This document shows positions 41,844-50,597 of a stretch of DNA of 55,656 nucleotides, in pieces. Made by a program: the position numbers and the translations under genes. This DNA comes from Planctomycetota bacterium. Its GTDB lineage: Bacteria > Planctomycetota > UBA1135 > GCA-002686595. The notes under the pieces were generated by a model that saw only the letters and a program-made list of their open reading frames with translations, was not told the origin of the DNA and did not search any database. The stretch lies in the NCBI GenBank assembly GCA_029259595.1, contig JAJDEW010000132.1, forward strand, positions 1 to 55,656, given 5' to 3'. Every line of letters begins with the position of its first letter. The first letter of the stretch is position 1.

Positions 41844-42208
41844 CTGGCCTCTTCGAGGCGGCGCTGGCAATCGATGCAGTTGCGCGCGTGGGGAACGGCG
41901 GAGAGGCGCGGCCTCGGGATCGGTTCGCCGCACTCTTCGCAGAGGCCGTAGGTGCCGGCTCGGATCCGGTCGAGGGCCTCGACGACGTCGTTCAGCGTCG
42001 CTTCGTCGCGCGCCAGGAGCTCGAGGCTGAACTCCTGGGCGAAGCTGTCGGAGCCCACGTCCGCCGGGCTGTCGACCGGAGCGCGCTCGCCATCCGTCAC
42101 GAAGGCGTCGTTCTCGAGGTCCGAGATGTCCCCGGACAGCTCCATCCGCAGGTGCAAGAGCAGAGCCTTGTACCTTTCGAGGTCCGCGGGAGTGAGCTTT
42201 CTGGGCAT
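41840..42208 (-). CDS. dksA: DksA/TraR-type zinc-finger protein
   Basis: The 122-residue protein has a coiled-coil region (ERYKALLLHLRMELSGDISDL) and a C-terminal C4 zinc finger: GLCEECGEPIPRPRL with CIDCQRRLEE. It is the DksA/TraR family, which binds RNA polymerase secondary channel and modulates transcription with ppGpp. The start MPRKLTPADLERYK at 42208 is typical. The TAG stop codon is contained in the right end of repeat copy D. A good promoter lies at 42328-42356 with a strong hairpin at the transcript start. lspA is the next gene, a common neighbour. Confidence 0.88.
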   Translation of the reverse strand: MPRKLTPADLERYKALLLHLRMELSGDISDLENDAFVTDGERAPVDSPADVGSDSFAQEFSLELLARDEATLNDVVEALDRIRAGTYGLCEECGEPIPRPRLSAVPHARNCIDCQRRLEEAS

Positions 42209-42294
42209 GAAGACCGTTCCGGAACCGTCCGGTCGGCGGGAACCGTCGGGTTCAGAGGGGAGTGCGGTGAGGGAAGGAGGCACCGGGCATCCGT

Positions 42295-42319
42295 CTCGGG
42301 GCTCCTGCCGAGCCCCGAG
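42295..42319 (-). promoter_or_regulatory. 9-bp hairpin at the start of the dksA leader
   Basis: CTCGGGGCT (42295-42303) and AGCCCCGAG (42311-42319) form a perfect 9-bp stem with a 7-base loop. On the minus strand it lies immediately after the predicted transcript start near 42321, so the dksA mRNA would begin with a GC-rich hairpin. Such 5' hairpins can stabilise an mRNA or bind a factor. About 86 bases remain between the hairpin and the dksA ATG. Confidence 0.5.
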
Positions 42320-42327
42320 GGGCCGGG

Positions 42328-42356
42328 AGTATAGGCACGGCGCGCGGCCCTCTCAA
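42328..42356 (-). promoter_or_regulatory. Predicted sigma-70-type promoter of dksA
   Basis: On the minus strand TTGAGA (42356-42351) and TATACT (42333-42328) are separated by exactly 17 bases. Both hexamers match the consensus at five of six positions. This is the best promoter I found in the window. The start site would fall near 42321, about 112 bases before the ATG at 42208. Confidence 0.6.
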
Positions 42357-42443
42357 GCAGCTGAAGCGTGTTCGCGAACCGCTACCGCGCCATCCGGAGG
42401 CGGGGTCCTTGCCCCGCACGCTCCGGGTCGCGACCCTCTGTCC

Positions 42444-43400
42444 ATGGCCGCACGTCCACCGACGACCGCCGCGCTCCCGCTGGCCTACACCGCGGCCCTC
42501 GAGGACTTCCTCGAGGCCCTGCGCGTCGAGGCCGGGCTCGCGCGCAACACGCTCGTCGCCTACCGCCGCGACCTCGTCGATTTCATCGCCTGGGCCGACG
42601 CCGCGGGGGCCGACGCGCCGGCGCGCGTCCAGCCCGAGCACGTCGTCGATTGGCTCGCGGACCTGCGCGACCGTGGCCTGGCCGAGGCCAGCGTCGCGCG
42701 CCACCTCGCCGCCCTGCGCATGCTCCTGCGGCATCTCGTGGCGGAGGGCCGTCTGAAGCGGGACCCGGCGGCGCTGATCTCCGCGCCGGTCCTGCGCCGC
42801 TCACTGCCCAAGACGCTCTCCGTGGACGACGTCGCGCGGCTCTTGGACGCGCCGTTGCGCGACGGGGCTGCCGGGGAGGGCGGCGAACCGGGCTGGCGCG
42901 GCCAGCGCGATCACGCGCTCCTGTCGGTCTTGTACGCCTCGGGAGCGCGCGTATCCGAGTCGATCTCGCTGCGCACCGACGGACTCGAGCCGTCGCTGCG
43001 CATCCTGCGCTTGTTCGGCAAGGGCAAGAAAGAGCGGCTGGTCCCGATCGGGGAGCCCGCCCGGCGTTCGCTCACCCGCTGGCTCGAGAACGGACGGGCG
43101 CGTCTGCCGGACGCCCGCCGCCGGCCCGAGGTCTTCCTGACCAAGACCGGCCGACCGCTCGACCGCCAGAACGCCTGGCGGCGCGTGAAGGCCGCGGCGC
43201 TCTCGGCCGGTCTCTCACCCGCGATCTCGCCGCACACGCTACGGCACTCGTTCGCCTCCCATCTCCTGGAGGGCGGCGCCGACCTCCGCAGCGTGCAGGA
43301 GATGCTCGGCCACGCCTCCATCCGGACGACCGAGATCTACACCCATCTCGACGCCGACCACGTCCGCAGCCTGCACCGTCTCTATCACCCGCGCGGCTGA
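42444..43400 (+). CDS. xerD: Tyrosine recombinase XerC/XerD
   Basis: The 318-residue protein has an N-terminal SAM-like core-binding domain (DFLEALRVEAGLARNTLVAYRRDL) and a C-terminal catalytic domain. The catalytic residues are in order: Arg in LYASGARVSES, Lys in GKGKKERLVP, HTLRHSFASHLLEGG, GHAS and the nucleophile Tyr in TTEIYTHLDADH. Such proteins resolve chromosome dimers at dif sites with FtsK. The end RSLHRLYHPRG is closer to XerD than XerC. The ATG at 42444 is used although the frame runs upstream over the dksA gene. No Shine-Dalgarno is obvious. It converges with the SBBP gene 18 bp downstream. Confidence 0.9.
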   Translation: MAARPPTTAALPLAYTAALEDFLEALRVEAGLARNTLVAYRRDLVDFIAWADAAGADAPARVQPEHVVDWLADLRDRGLAEASVARHLAALRMLLRHLVAEGRLKRDPAALISAPVLRRSLPKTLSVDDVARLLDAPLRDGAAGEGGEPGWRGQRDHALLSVLYASGARVSESISLRTDGLEPSLRILRLFGKGKKERLVPIGEPARRSLTRWLENGRARLPDARRRPEVFLTKTGRPLDRQNAWRRVKAAALSAGLSPAISPHTLRHSFASHLLEGGADLRSVQEMLGHASIRTTEIYTHLDADHVRSLHRLYHPRG

Positions 43401-43418
43401 GACCGCGGTCGCTCTGCG

Positions 43419-45938
43419 TCAGCTGCCGAGGGTCAGGTGCAGGGCACCTGTCAATTGCCCGAACGAGAGCGGACCCGCCTGGGGGTCGAAGACGGCGCCT
43501 TGAAGGATCAGCTCGAGCCCACACGCGGAGGGATCGCCCTGGATCGGAAAGCGCTCTTCGTACGAGCCTTCGCCGTCGGTCTGGAAGCCGCGGAAGAGAC
43601 GCATGCCGCCGGGATCGATGAAGAGCAGGCAGCCCGACGCGATGACGTGCGGGGGCCGACGTCCGGGCGGGGACAGGAACAAGAAGCCCGGCGCGAGCGG
43701 TGAGGCCCCGTTGATTCCGATCGAAGCCACGCGCCCGATGCGCGGCTCGCTCACGACCAGCTCGGCACCGCAGCCCGACGAAAGCGGGCGAACGACGGCC
43801 GGGGTCGGGCAGATGCCGTGGTCGAGCCGAATCACGAAGCCGTCCGCCAAGCCGGAGTTGCGCGGCGCAAAGCTGGACTCGTCGGTCGCGAGCCCGTCGC
43901 GCGCGAAGCCGACGACGCCGGAGAAGCCGGTCGAGGGCTCGACGCAGATCGCCGTGGCGTGATCGTCGCCGCTTCCGCCCAGGAAGGTGCCGAACGCGAG
44001 CTCGGAGCCCGTCTCGTCGAACGACACGACGAAGCCGTCCTTCATCCCGTTGCGCTTCGGCTCGAGCGCGTCCTCGGTCACCGGCAGGTCGTCGGACAGC
44101 GTGATGCCCGACACCCACGGCAGCTCCCAGGCGTCGAGTCCGAGGTCCGTGCAACCGTCTTGCTCGGAACCCGAGACGTACGTCGCATAGACCAGCGCCT
44201 CGCCACTCTTCGCGAGCTTGGCCACGAAGCCGTCCATCCCGGGCGCGCCGACCTCCTGGAAGGCGCCCGGGGTCGCCGGGAAGTCGTCCGAGGTCGTGAA
44301 GCCGCAGACGAAGACCTCGCGCTTCTTGTTCACCGCGATGCCCTTGCCGGACTCGCGGCCCCGGCCTCCGAGGTACGTGGAGAACACGAGGCTGCGGCCC
44401 GTGGAGTGCACCTTGGTCACGAAGGCGTCGAAGTCGTTCTTCGAGTCGTCCAGCGCGCCCGCCGTGGTCGGAAAGTCGACCGAGTGCGTCTCCCCCGTCA
44501 CGTAGGCACATCCGGTTCGATCGACCGCGAGAGCGAAGGCCTCGTCGTGGCGACGTCCGCCGAGATAGGACGACCAGACCAGCGCCGAACCGTCCGGCTC
44601 GAACTTCGTGACGAAGGCGTCGCGCTCCCCTCCCGCCTCCCACTGAAAGGCGTTCCAGGTGATCGGATAGTCGCGCGAGCGCGTCGTTCCACAGAGGTAG
44701 ACGCAGCCGGCTTCGTCGAGCGCGATGTCGTTCGCGACGTCTTCGCCTCCCCCGCCGAGGAACGTCGACCAGAGCAGCGAACGCCCGTCGGCCGCCAGCT
44801 TGAGGACGAAGGCGTCCATCCCCAGGTTCTTGACGTCGCGGAAGGCCCCGGCCGTGACCGGGAAGTCGGTGCTCTTCGTCAGTCCACAGACATAGGCCTC
44901 GCCCGCTTCGTTCACGGCGATGCCCTGACCCTTGTCACTGCGACCGCCACCGATGAAGGTCGCGTACTCGAGGCCGCGCCCGCCGGGATCGAGCTTGAAC
45001 ACGACCGCTTCGTCGCTGTCGGCGCGTCGGTCGACGGCGGAGGCCTCCACCGGGAAGTCCCCCGAACGGCTCCAGCCCGTCACGTACATGGCACCGCTGC
45101 CGTCCAGCGCGACGCTGTGGGCCTCGTCGACGTTGCTGCCTCCGACGTAGGTGCTGTAGGAGAGCACGGGGTCGATCACGCAGGCGAGCTCGGGCGAACG
45201 CCCGTCGATGCGGAAGCCGAAGCGCCCGTCCGCGAGGCGCTCGTAGCGACTCGCGAGCTCTTCTTGCGTCCCGTCCCGATGCACCTGGAAGGTCGTCGGA
45301 GCACTCTGCCGCAGGTTGCCCTGCGCCGTCGACCACACGAGATCACCGACTGCGTCGAGCTCGGCACCGGGCGCGCTGAGGACGACCTGCTCGAGGTCCG
45401 CGCCGGCCTCGAGCACGAGGTCGTACTCCAGCAGGCCGTGGCGCTCGTAGACCGCCAGCTCGATGCCCGGATAGAGGTCGCGATAGGCGATTCCCTCGTA
45501 GGTCGGGACGTCCACCAGCCAGGTGTCGCGCGCGCCGTGCAGGTAGTTCACCCGCGCGCGGCTGGGCGTTCCCCCCTCGATGCGCGTCCTGCGCGAGGTG
45601 CCCTCGAACGCGATCGACACCGCGGCGCCCTCGCTCTCGTCCGAGGCCGCGGGCGGGCCGTCGAAGACCAGCTGGAAGCCATCGCTGCGGAAGTTCGCGC
45701 GCAGACCGGGGATACGGGCTTGGAAGCGCGTAGCGATCTCGAGCTGGCCGGCGTTCGCGACGAACACGAGCGGCACGTAGGGACCGGAATCCGGTCCCTC
45801 GCGGTCCGTCCGCGCGAAATCCGGGACGGGGCGCCCGTCCGTGGACGGCAGGCCCGCGTACTCGGCGCGGAACAGATCGGCGAGGAAGAACGCGAGGACG
45901 GCGAGCGCCGCCACAACGGGCGTCGACCACTTCTCCAT
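43419..45938 (-). CDS. Exported SBBP-repeat beta-propeller protein
   Basis: The 839-residue protein has an N-terminal membrane or signal helix (STPVVAALAVLAFFLADLF). A domain (about residues 50-245) is of the kind that precedes SBBP repeats, containing FVANAGQLEIATRFQARIPG and YEGIAYRDLYPGIELAVYE. Next come about six to seven SBBP-type repeats of about 55-60 residues, with marks such as YVTGWSRSGDFPV, YVCGLTKSTDFPVTAGAF and VFVCGFTTSDDFPATPGAF, which form a beta-propeller. A short C-terminal region with two cysteines (GCGAEL, SACGLELIL) ends it. Its role is probably surface or adhesion. It is divergent from the carboxypeptidase-regulatory-like protein 217 bp away and converges with xerD. Confidence 0.82.
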   Translation of the reverse strand: MEKWSTPVVAALAVLAFFLADLFRAEYAGLPSTDGRPVPDFARTDREGPDSGPYVPLVFVANAGQLEIATRFQARIPGLRANFRSDGFQLVFDGPPAASDESEGAAVSIAFEGTSRRTRIEGGTPSRARVNYLHGARDTWLVDVPTYEGIAYRDLYPGIELAVYERHGLLEYDLVLEAGADLEQVVLSAPGAELDAVGDLVWSTAQGNLRQSAPTTFQVHRDGTQEELASRYERLADGRFGFRIDGRSPELACVIDPVLSYSTYVGGSNVDEAHSVALDGSGAMYVTGWSRSGDFPVEASAVDRRADSDEAVVFKLDPGGRGLEYATFIGGGRSDKGQGIAVNEAGEAYVCGLTKSTDFPVTAGAFRDVKNLGMDAFVLKLAADGRSLLWSTFLGGGGEDVANDIALDEAGCVYLCGTTRSRDYPITWNAFQWEAGGERDAFVTKFEPDGSALVWSSYLGGRRHDEAFALAVDRTGCAYVTGETHSVDFPTTAGALDDSKNDFDAFVTKVHSTGRSLVFSTYLGGRGRESGKGIAVNKKREVFVCGFTTSDDFPATPGAFQEVGAPGMDGFVAKLAKSGEALVYATYVSGSEQDGCTDLGLDAWELPWVSGITLSDDLPVTEDALEPKRNGMKDGFVVSFDETGSELAFGTFLGGSGDDHATAICVEPSTGFSGVVGFARDGLATDESSFAPRNSGLADGFVIRLDHGICPTPAVVRPLSSGCGAELVVSEPRIGRVASIGINGASPLAPGFLFLSPPGRRPPHVIASGCLLFIDPGGMRLFRGFQTDGEGSYEERFPIQGDPSACGLELILQGAVFDPQAGPLSFGQLTGALHLTLGS

Positions 45939-46154
45939 GGGGGTGCTGAACAGGGTGTGAGGTCCGGAGGAGTGCGAGCCGGGGCGCCCGCTGCCCCCAC
46001 CCATCGGGTCGCACCCGCTCCGCTCTCCAAGCGAAGGTGGCTTTTCGCACGACTCGAACACGATCCGCGTAGGCTCGGGAAGCCTTTTCGCCCGCACCCC
46101 GGAACCACGTGCGAGATCGGCGGTTGGGAAGCGGCGGTTGAGGAGGAGGAGATC

Positions 46155-48635
46155 TTGCAACGCAACGAACGCATCGTGGCCGGGCTGCTCGCCGGGCTCG
46201 CGTCGATCGGACTCGCGGTCCTGGCCTGGTTCGCCTGGACGGCGGACTCGCCGGAGACCTTCCAGCGGCGCGCGCGCTCGTCCGAGGCCTCCGCGCGGCG
46301 CGCGGAACCGGTCGCGGCTCCGGAGGTCAGGAATTCGGGCGGGGAGCGTCGGACCGAGCTCGGGCGCCTGGCGACGAGCCCCGCGCGGCGCTCGCCCGCG
46401 GCGCAGGGCCCGCCGCCCGCACCCAGCTCCACGGCCCACGTCACGTTCGTGGACGAAGACGATCGCTTGCTCGCGGGTGTCGCGCTCGTTTCCGCGGTCG
46501 AGCTCGCGACGGCGCCCCACGTCCTCCCCCCGCTTGCTGCCGCGCTCGAGCCGAGCCGCCCCGAGGTCTTGGCTCGGTCGGATCAGGACGGACGCGCCAC
46601 CCTCACGGTGCCGTGTCGTGGGCGGACGCAGCGACGCGTCCAGACCGAGCTCGCGGGCTACGCGCGGGCCGACGTGAAGCTCCACTTCCAGCGTGACGAG
46701 ACGACCTGGGCCGCGGAGGTCGTCCTCACCACGGGTCGTACCCAGGCGGGCACGGTGCGAACGCTCGCGGGCACGGTTCCGCCCGACGCGATCGTCCGGA
46801 TTCCCATCTTGGGCCGCAAACACCTGCGGGTCCCGATCGAGGACGTCGAGCCCGAGCGCTTTCGGTGCGTGCGCGTCGCCGAGAACGGCAGCTTTCAGGT
46901 GCACGGACTCCCACGGGTGATTCCCTACGTCGAGGCCTGGGCCCCCGGCTACCGTCCGCGCCGGATCCGACCGACGGAGCACGGCGGCCGACCCTACGCC
47001 TTCGAGCTCGAGCCGATTCCGAGCCCGGTCCTGTTCCACGGACGGGTCGAGGCGCCCGACGGACGCGGGTTGGAGAACGTGCTGATCGCCGACTCCGTCG
47101 AACTGGCGCGGACGGACTCCGAAGGGCGCTTCGCCTTCGAAGCGAGTCACGGCGCGAGCGCCGCCACGTTCGACTTCCGACCTCTCGGTGCCCTGACGCG
47201 GGCCTGGAGCGGAACCCGCGTCGCGCTCTCCGCCGGGGAGGCCAGCACGATCACGCTCGCGCCCCGGCCGCGGCTCGAGCTCCTCGTCCTGGGCCCCGCC
47301 GGCCCCGTTCCGGGCCTGCTCGTCCGCGTCCTGAGCAAGCGGGCGAACCGGGGACCCGTCCGAAACTCGGACGAACACGGTCGCGCCAGCTTCAACCCTC
47401 CGGAGGGCGAGTTTCACGTGCAGGTCAAGGGAACGCACGACGGCGGGTTCGGACCGTTCCGGATGGAGGACGTCGGCCCCTTGCTCGAGCTCCGGATCGA
47501 CGGCGAGGCGCGCGCGGCTCTCGTCGGGCGTGTGACGATCCAGGGGAGGCCCGCGCGCCGCACGCGGATCACCCTGGTCCAACCGTTGCGGGAAGGGTTC
47601 ACCGCGACCTCGATGGGCGGCGTGCTCAACGACGAGCCGTTCCAGCACGTCGTGCGCAACCTCGACGCGCTCGAGACGTGGACGCGGGAGGACGGGAGCT
47701 TCGCCCTGACGCCGATGGTGCGGCAACCGCTTCAGGCCGTCCTGGTCGAGGCGCCGGGGCACGGCCCGTGGCTGAGCCCGACCTTCCGGTTCGGCGACAC
47801 GCCCCTGGAACCCCTCGAGCTCGAACTCCCGGAATCCGGCAGGCTCGAGGGGCGGACTCCGGTGCCGGGGCCCGGGCGAGCCATCGGCATCTCGAACGGC
47901 ACGGGCGTCATCCTCGCGCGTCACGTCGGAGCCGACGGGCGCTTTGCCTTCGAGGGCCTGCCCCCCGGGACGTGGCAAGTCCGCGAGCTTCGGAGCGGAG
48001 CCGCCTTCCGTCGTCAGGAGCGGGTCGGCCCCTCCCGCCGGACGGTCCGCAGCACGGGGCGCCGGGTCGAGATCCGCGCGGGAGAAACCACCCGGATCGA
48101 CTGGGACGAGCGGTTCGGTCGACCGTTTCGCCTGCACGGTCGCGTCTACCTGGACGGACAGCCCGCGCGCGCGGGCCGCGTGACGCTTTCCGCGGGTCGC
48201 GACCGCCCGCGCTTCGAGTCCCCGCTCGACGGCGGTCACTTCGACCTCGCTCTGGCCCTGGGCGGGACCTACGACTTGCACGTCCACGTCGACGGCTTCG
48301 ACGTCACGACGAATGTGCTCGTGGGCGAGCGCCAGGAGTGGGTCGAACTGGACGTCGTTACGGCGACGCTCGAGCTCACGGACTGGCGCCCACGCAAAGG
48401 CGACGTCCATGCGACGGTGAAGGAAGACGGACGCGTCGTGCAAACGCGCATCCGGGGGACGGAGACGCACCAGCGCGTGCGCGTCCCCGCCGGCAGCGGG
48501 CAACTGACGTATCGCGGTCAGAGCAGCGCGTACGACCTGGCTCCGGGGGAGATCGCTGAAATGACGCTCGGGCCCTTACCGCAGCCCCCCGTGCTGACGG
48601 CCCCTGAGGAGCAGGGCGAGGACGGCGAGCGCTGA
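46155..48635 (+). CDS. Large carboxypeptidase-regulatory-like envelope protein
   Basis: The 826-residue protein starts with a transmembrane helix (VAGLLAGLASIGLAVLAWFAW, residues about 8-28) and has an extracytoplasmic remainder built mainly of carboxypeptidase-regulatory-like beta-sandwiches. Examples are HGRVEAPDGRGLENVLIADS, LARTDSEGRFAFEAS, LVGRVTIQGRPARRTRITLV and LHGRVYLDGQPARAGRVTL. The TTG at 46155 is chosen since GAGGAGGAGGAG ends 4 bases before it, the strongest ribosome site in the window. The open frame upstream overlaps the antisense SBBP gene and is not real. The role is unknown. ECF-sigma or peptidase genes that often accompany such proteins are absent. Confidence 0.75.
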   Translation: MQRNERIVAGLLAGLASIGLAVLAWFAWTADSPETFQRRARSSEASARRAEPVAAPEVRNSGGERRTELGRLATSPARRSPAAQGPPPAPSSTAHVTFVDEDDRLLAGVALVSAVELATAPHVLPPLAAALEPSRPEVLARSDQDGRATLTVPCRGRTQRRVQTELAGYARADVKLHFQRDETTWAAEVVLTTGRTQAGTVRTLAGTVPPDAIVRIPILGRKHLRVPIEDVEPERFRCVRVAENGSFQVHGLPRVIPYVEAWAPGYRPRRIRPTEHGGRPYAFELEPIPSPVLFHGRVEAPDGRGLENVLIADSVELARTDSEGRFAFEASHGASAATFDFRPLGALTRAWSGTRVALSAGEASTITLAPRPRLELLVLGPAGPVPGLLVRVLSKRANRGPVRNSDEHGRASFNPPEGEFHVQVKGTHDGGFGPFRMEDVGPLLELRIDGEARAALVGRVTIQGRPARRTRITLVQPLREGFTATSMGGVLNDEPFQHVVRNLDALETWTREDGSFALTPMVRQPLQAVLVEAPGHGPWLSPTFRFGDTPLEPLELELPESGRLEGRTPVPGPGRAIGISNGTGVILARHVGADGRFAFEGLPPGTWQVRELRSGAAFRRQERVGPSRRTVRSTGRRVEIRAGETTRIDWDERFGRPFRLHGRVYLDGQPARAGRVTLSAGRDRPRFESPLDGGHFDLALALGGTYDLHVHVDGFDVTTNVLVGERQEWVELDVVTATLELTDWRPRKGDVHATVKEDGRVVQTRIRGTETHQRVRVPAGSGQLTYRGQSSAYDLAPGEIAEMTLGPLPQPPVLTAPEEQGEDGER

Positions 48636-48713
48636 ACGCGGCCCGCTCGGGGCGTCAGCCGGCGCAGTTCGACGTCCTTGGCCGCGCTGCCGCGCATCGC
48701 CGGCGCCCGGTCG

Positions 48714-50582
48714 CTACACCTCGGGCTTGCGCAGGTGTTCGGCGATCGTGCGCGCCAGCTCCGGCGAGATGCCGGGGATGCGGACGAGCTCCTCGACGCT
48801 GGCAGCGCCGACGCCGACGACGCTGCCGAAGCGCGTGAGGAGCGCGCGGCGCTTGGCGGGACCGACGCCGGGGATCGCGTCGAGCCGCGACTGGATGCGG
48901 CCGCGTTCCTTGCGGTGGTAGGTGATCGCGAAGCGATGGGCCTCATCGCGGACGCGCTCGAAGAAGTGACGCACGGCGCTGTGGCGCGGGAGCTCGAGCG
49001 GCGCGCCATCGGGGCTCAGATAGACGCGCTCCTCGCTGGCCTCCTTGCGCTGGCCCTTCACACGCCGCTCGGAGCGGGCCTTGGCGAGTGACACGATGAC
49101 GACATCCCAGGCACCGGCGTCCTCGCGCGCCTGCCAGGCCTTCTGGAGCTGGGCCGCGCCGCCGTCGATCACGACGAGGTCGGGCAGATCGTCCTCGGCC
49201 AGGCCGCGGCGCAAGCTGCGCAAGACGACCTCGTGCATCGAGGCGAAGTCGTCCTGGCCGTCGACGGTGCGCACGCGGAAGCGGCGGTAGCCGGCGCGGT
49301 CGGAGATGCCGGCGCGGAAACGAACGCGGCTCGCGACGACGTGTGCGCCCTGCATGTTCGAGACGTCGAAACAGTCGACGACCAGCGGCGCCTCGCGCTC
49401 CGCCGGCGAGGGCAGGTCGACGAGCTTGGCCACGCTCTCCATGACCACTTCGTCCTCGCCGCGCGCTGCCTCGCGCCGGGCCAGCTCGCTGCGCGCGTTC
49501 TCGCCGGCGAGATCCAGCATGCGCTTGCGTTCGCCCGCGCGCGGCACGACGAGCTGGACGTCCTTGCCCAGCGCGTGTTCGAACAGCTCGCCTTCGGCCG
49601 GCGAGCAGGGCAGGACCAGCTCTTTCGGCACCTCGCGCCGCCCGCCGCCGTAGAGCGCCGTGACGACGTTGTGCAGGAGCTCCTCGTCGGGCAGATCCGA
49701 GCGGAAGGCATGCGTGCGGCTCTCGCTCAACCGGCCGTCGCGAAAGGCCAGCCGATGCACGAGCGCGCGGTCGCCGACGCGCGCGAGTCCGAGCACGTCG
49801 CGGTCGATCTTCTGACCGGCCTGCACGCCCTGGCGCTCGACGGTGCGTCGCAGCGCCTTGAGACGGTCGCGCCACACGGCCGCCAGCTCGAAGTCGAGCT
49901 TGTCGGCCGCCGTCCGCATGCGCTCGTCCAGGTCGGTCTCGAGCTCGACGATGTCGCCGGCCAGGATGCGCTGGGCGCGCTCGACCAGCTCGCCGTACTC
50001 CGTCTCGTCGACGAGCCCCACGCAGGGCGCCGCGCACAGCCCGATCTGGTGCTTCAGGCAGGGCCGCGAGCGGTGGTTCAACACGGAATCGGTGCAGTCG
50101 CGCAGCGGGACGACGCGGTGGAGGTCGGACAGGGTCTGTCGCACGGAGCGCGCCGACGCGAAGGGTCCGAAGAACCGCGAGCGGCCCTTCTTCTTGCCTT
50201 CCTGCGGTCGATGCGCGCGCACGAATTTCAGCCGCGGGAAGCGTTCGTCGAGATCGAGCCGCAGCATCAAGAACGACTTGTCGTCCTTCAGCCGCACGTT
50301 GTACGGCGGCTTGAAGCGCTTGATCAGCGTGTCCTCGAGCAAGAGCGCCTCCTGCTCGGTGCGCGTCACGATCGTCTCGACCGCTTCGGCCTCGCGCTCG
50401 AGGAAACGAATGCCCAGGCGCCCGTCGCCACCCGGCGTGCGGTAGGTCGTGAGCCGCGCGCGCAGCTTGCGGGCCTTGCCCACGTACAAGACCTTGCCCC
50501 CGGCGCTGCGGAAGAGGTACACGCCCGGACGATCGGGCACGGTGCCCATGTCCAGCGCGCGCGACCAGACGAAGTCGCTCAT
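48714..50582 (-). CDS. uvrC: Excinuclease ABC subunit C
   Basis: This 622-residue nuclease makes the two incisions in nucleotide excision repair. It begins with a GIY-YIG domain (PGVYLFRSAGGKVLYVGKARKL). A UVR motif near LETDLDERMRTAADKLDFELA binds UvrB. The RNase H-like C-terminal nuclease has LVVDCFDVSNMQGAHVVAS and DLVVIDGGAAQLQKA, and a helix-hairpin-helix (LDAIPGVGPAKRRALL) closes it. Length is normal. The ATG at 50582 lies 15 bp after the uvrB stop, so the two form a uvrBC operon. The gene converges with the carboxypeptidase-regulatory-like gene. Confidence 0.97.
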   Translation of the reverse strand: MSDFVWSRALDMGTVPDRPGVYLFRSAGGKVLYVGKARKLRARLTTYRTPGGDGRLGIRFLEREAEAVETIVTRTEQEALLLEDTLIKRFKPPYNVRLKDDKSFLMLRLDLDERFPRLKFVRAHRPQEGKKKGRSRFFGPFASARSVRQTLSDLHRVVPLRDCTDSVLNHRSRPCLKHQIGLCAAPCVGLVDETEYGELVERAQRILAGDIVELETDLDERMRTAADKLDFELAAVWRDRLKALRRTVERQGVQAGQKIDRDVLGLARVGDRALVHRLAFRDGRLSESRTHAFRSDLPDEELLHNVVTALYGGGRREVPKELVLPCSPAEGELFEHALGKDVQLVVPRAGERKRMLDLAGENARSELARREAARGEDEVVMESVAKLVDLPSPAEREAPLVVDCFDVSNMQGAHVVASRVRFRAGISDRAGYRRFRVRTVDGQDDFASMHEVVLRSLRRGLAEDDLPDLVVIDGGAAQLQKAWQAREDAGAWDVVIVSLAKARSERRVKGQRKEASEERVYLSPDGAPLELPRHSAVRHFFERVRDEAHRFAITYHRKERGRIQSRLDAIPGVGPAKRRALLTRFGSVVGVGAASVEELVRIPGISPELARTIAEHLRKPEV

Positions 50583-50597
50583 CCGTCGATCGCCGCC

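Noticed and set aside
43419..48503. A 1694-residue minus-strand open frame and a 1605-residue plus-strand open frame over the same region
   Set aside because: Each is a real gene plus a long antisense extension. Protein-like sequence begins at 45938 on the minus strand and at 46155 on the plus strand, and they do not overlap.
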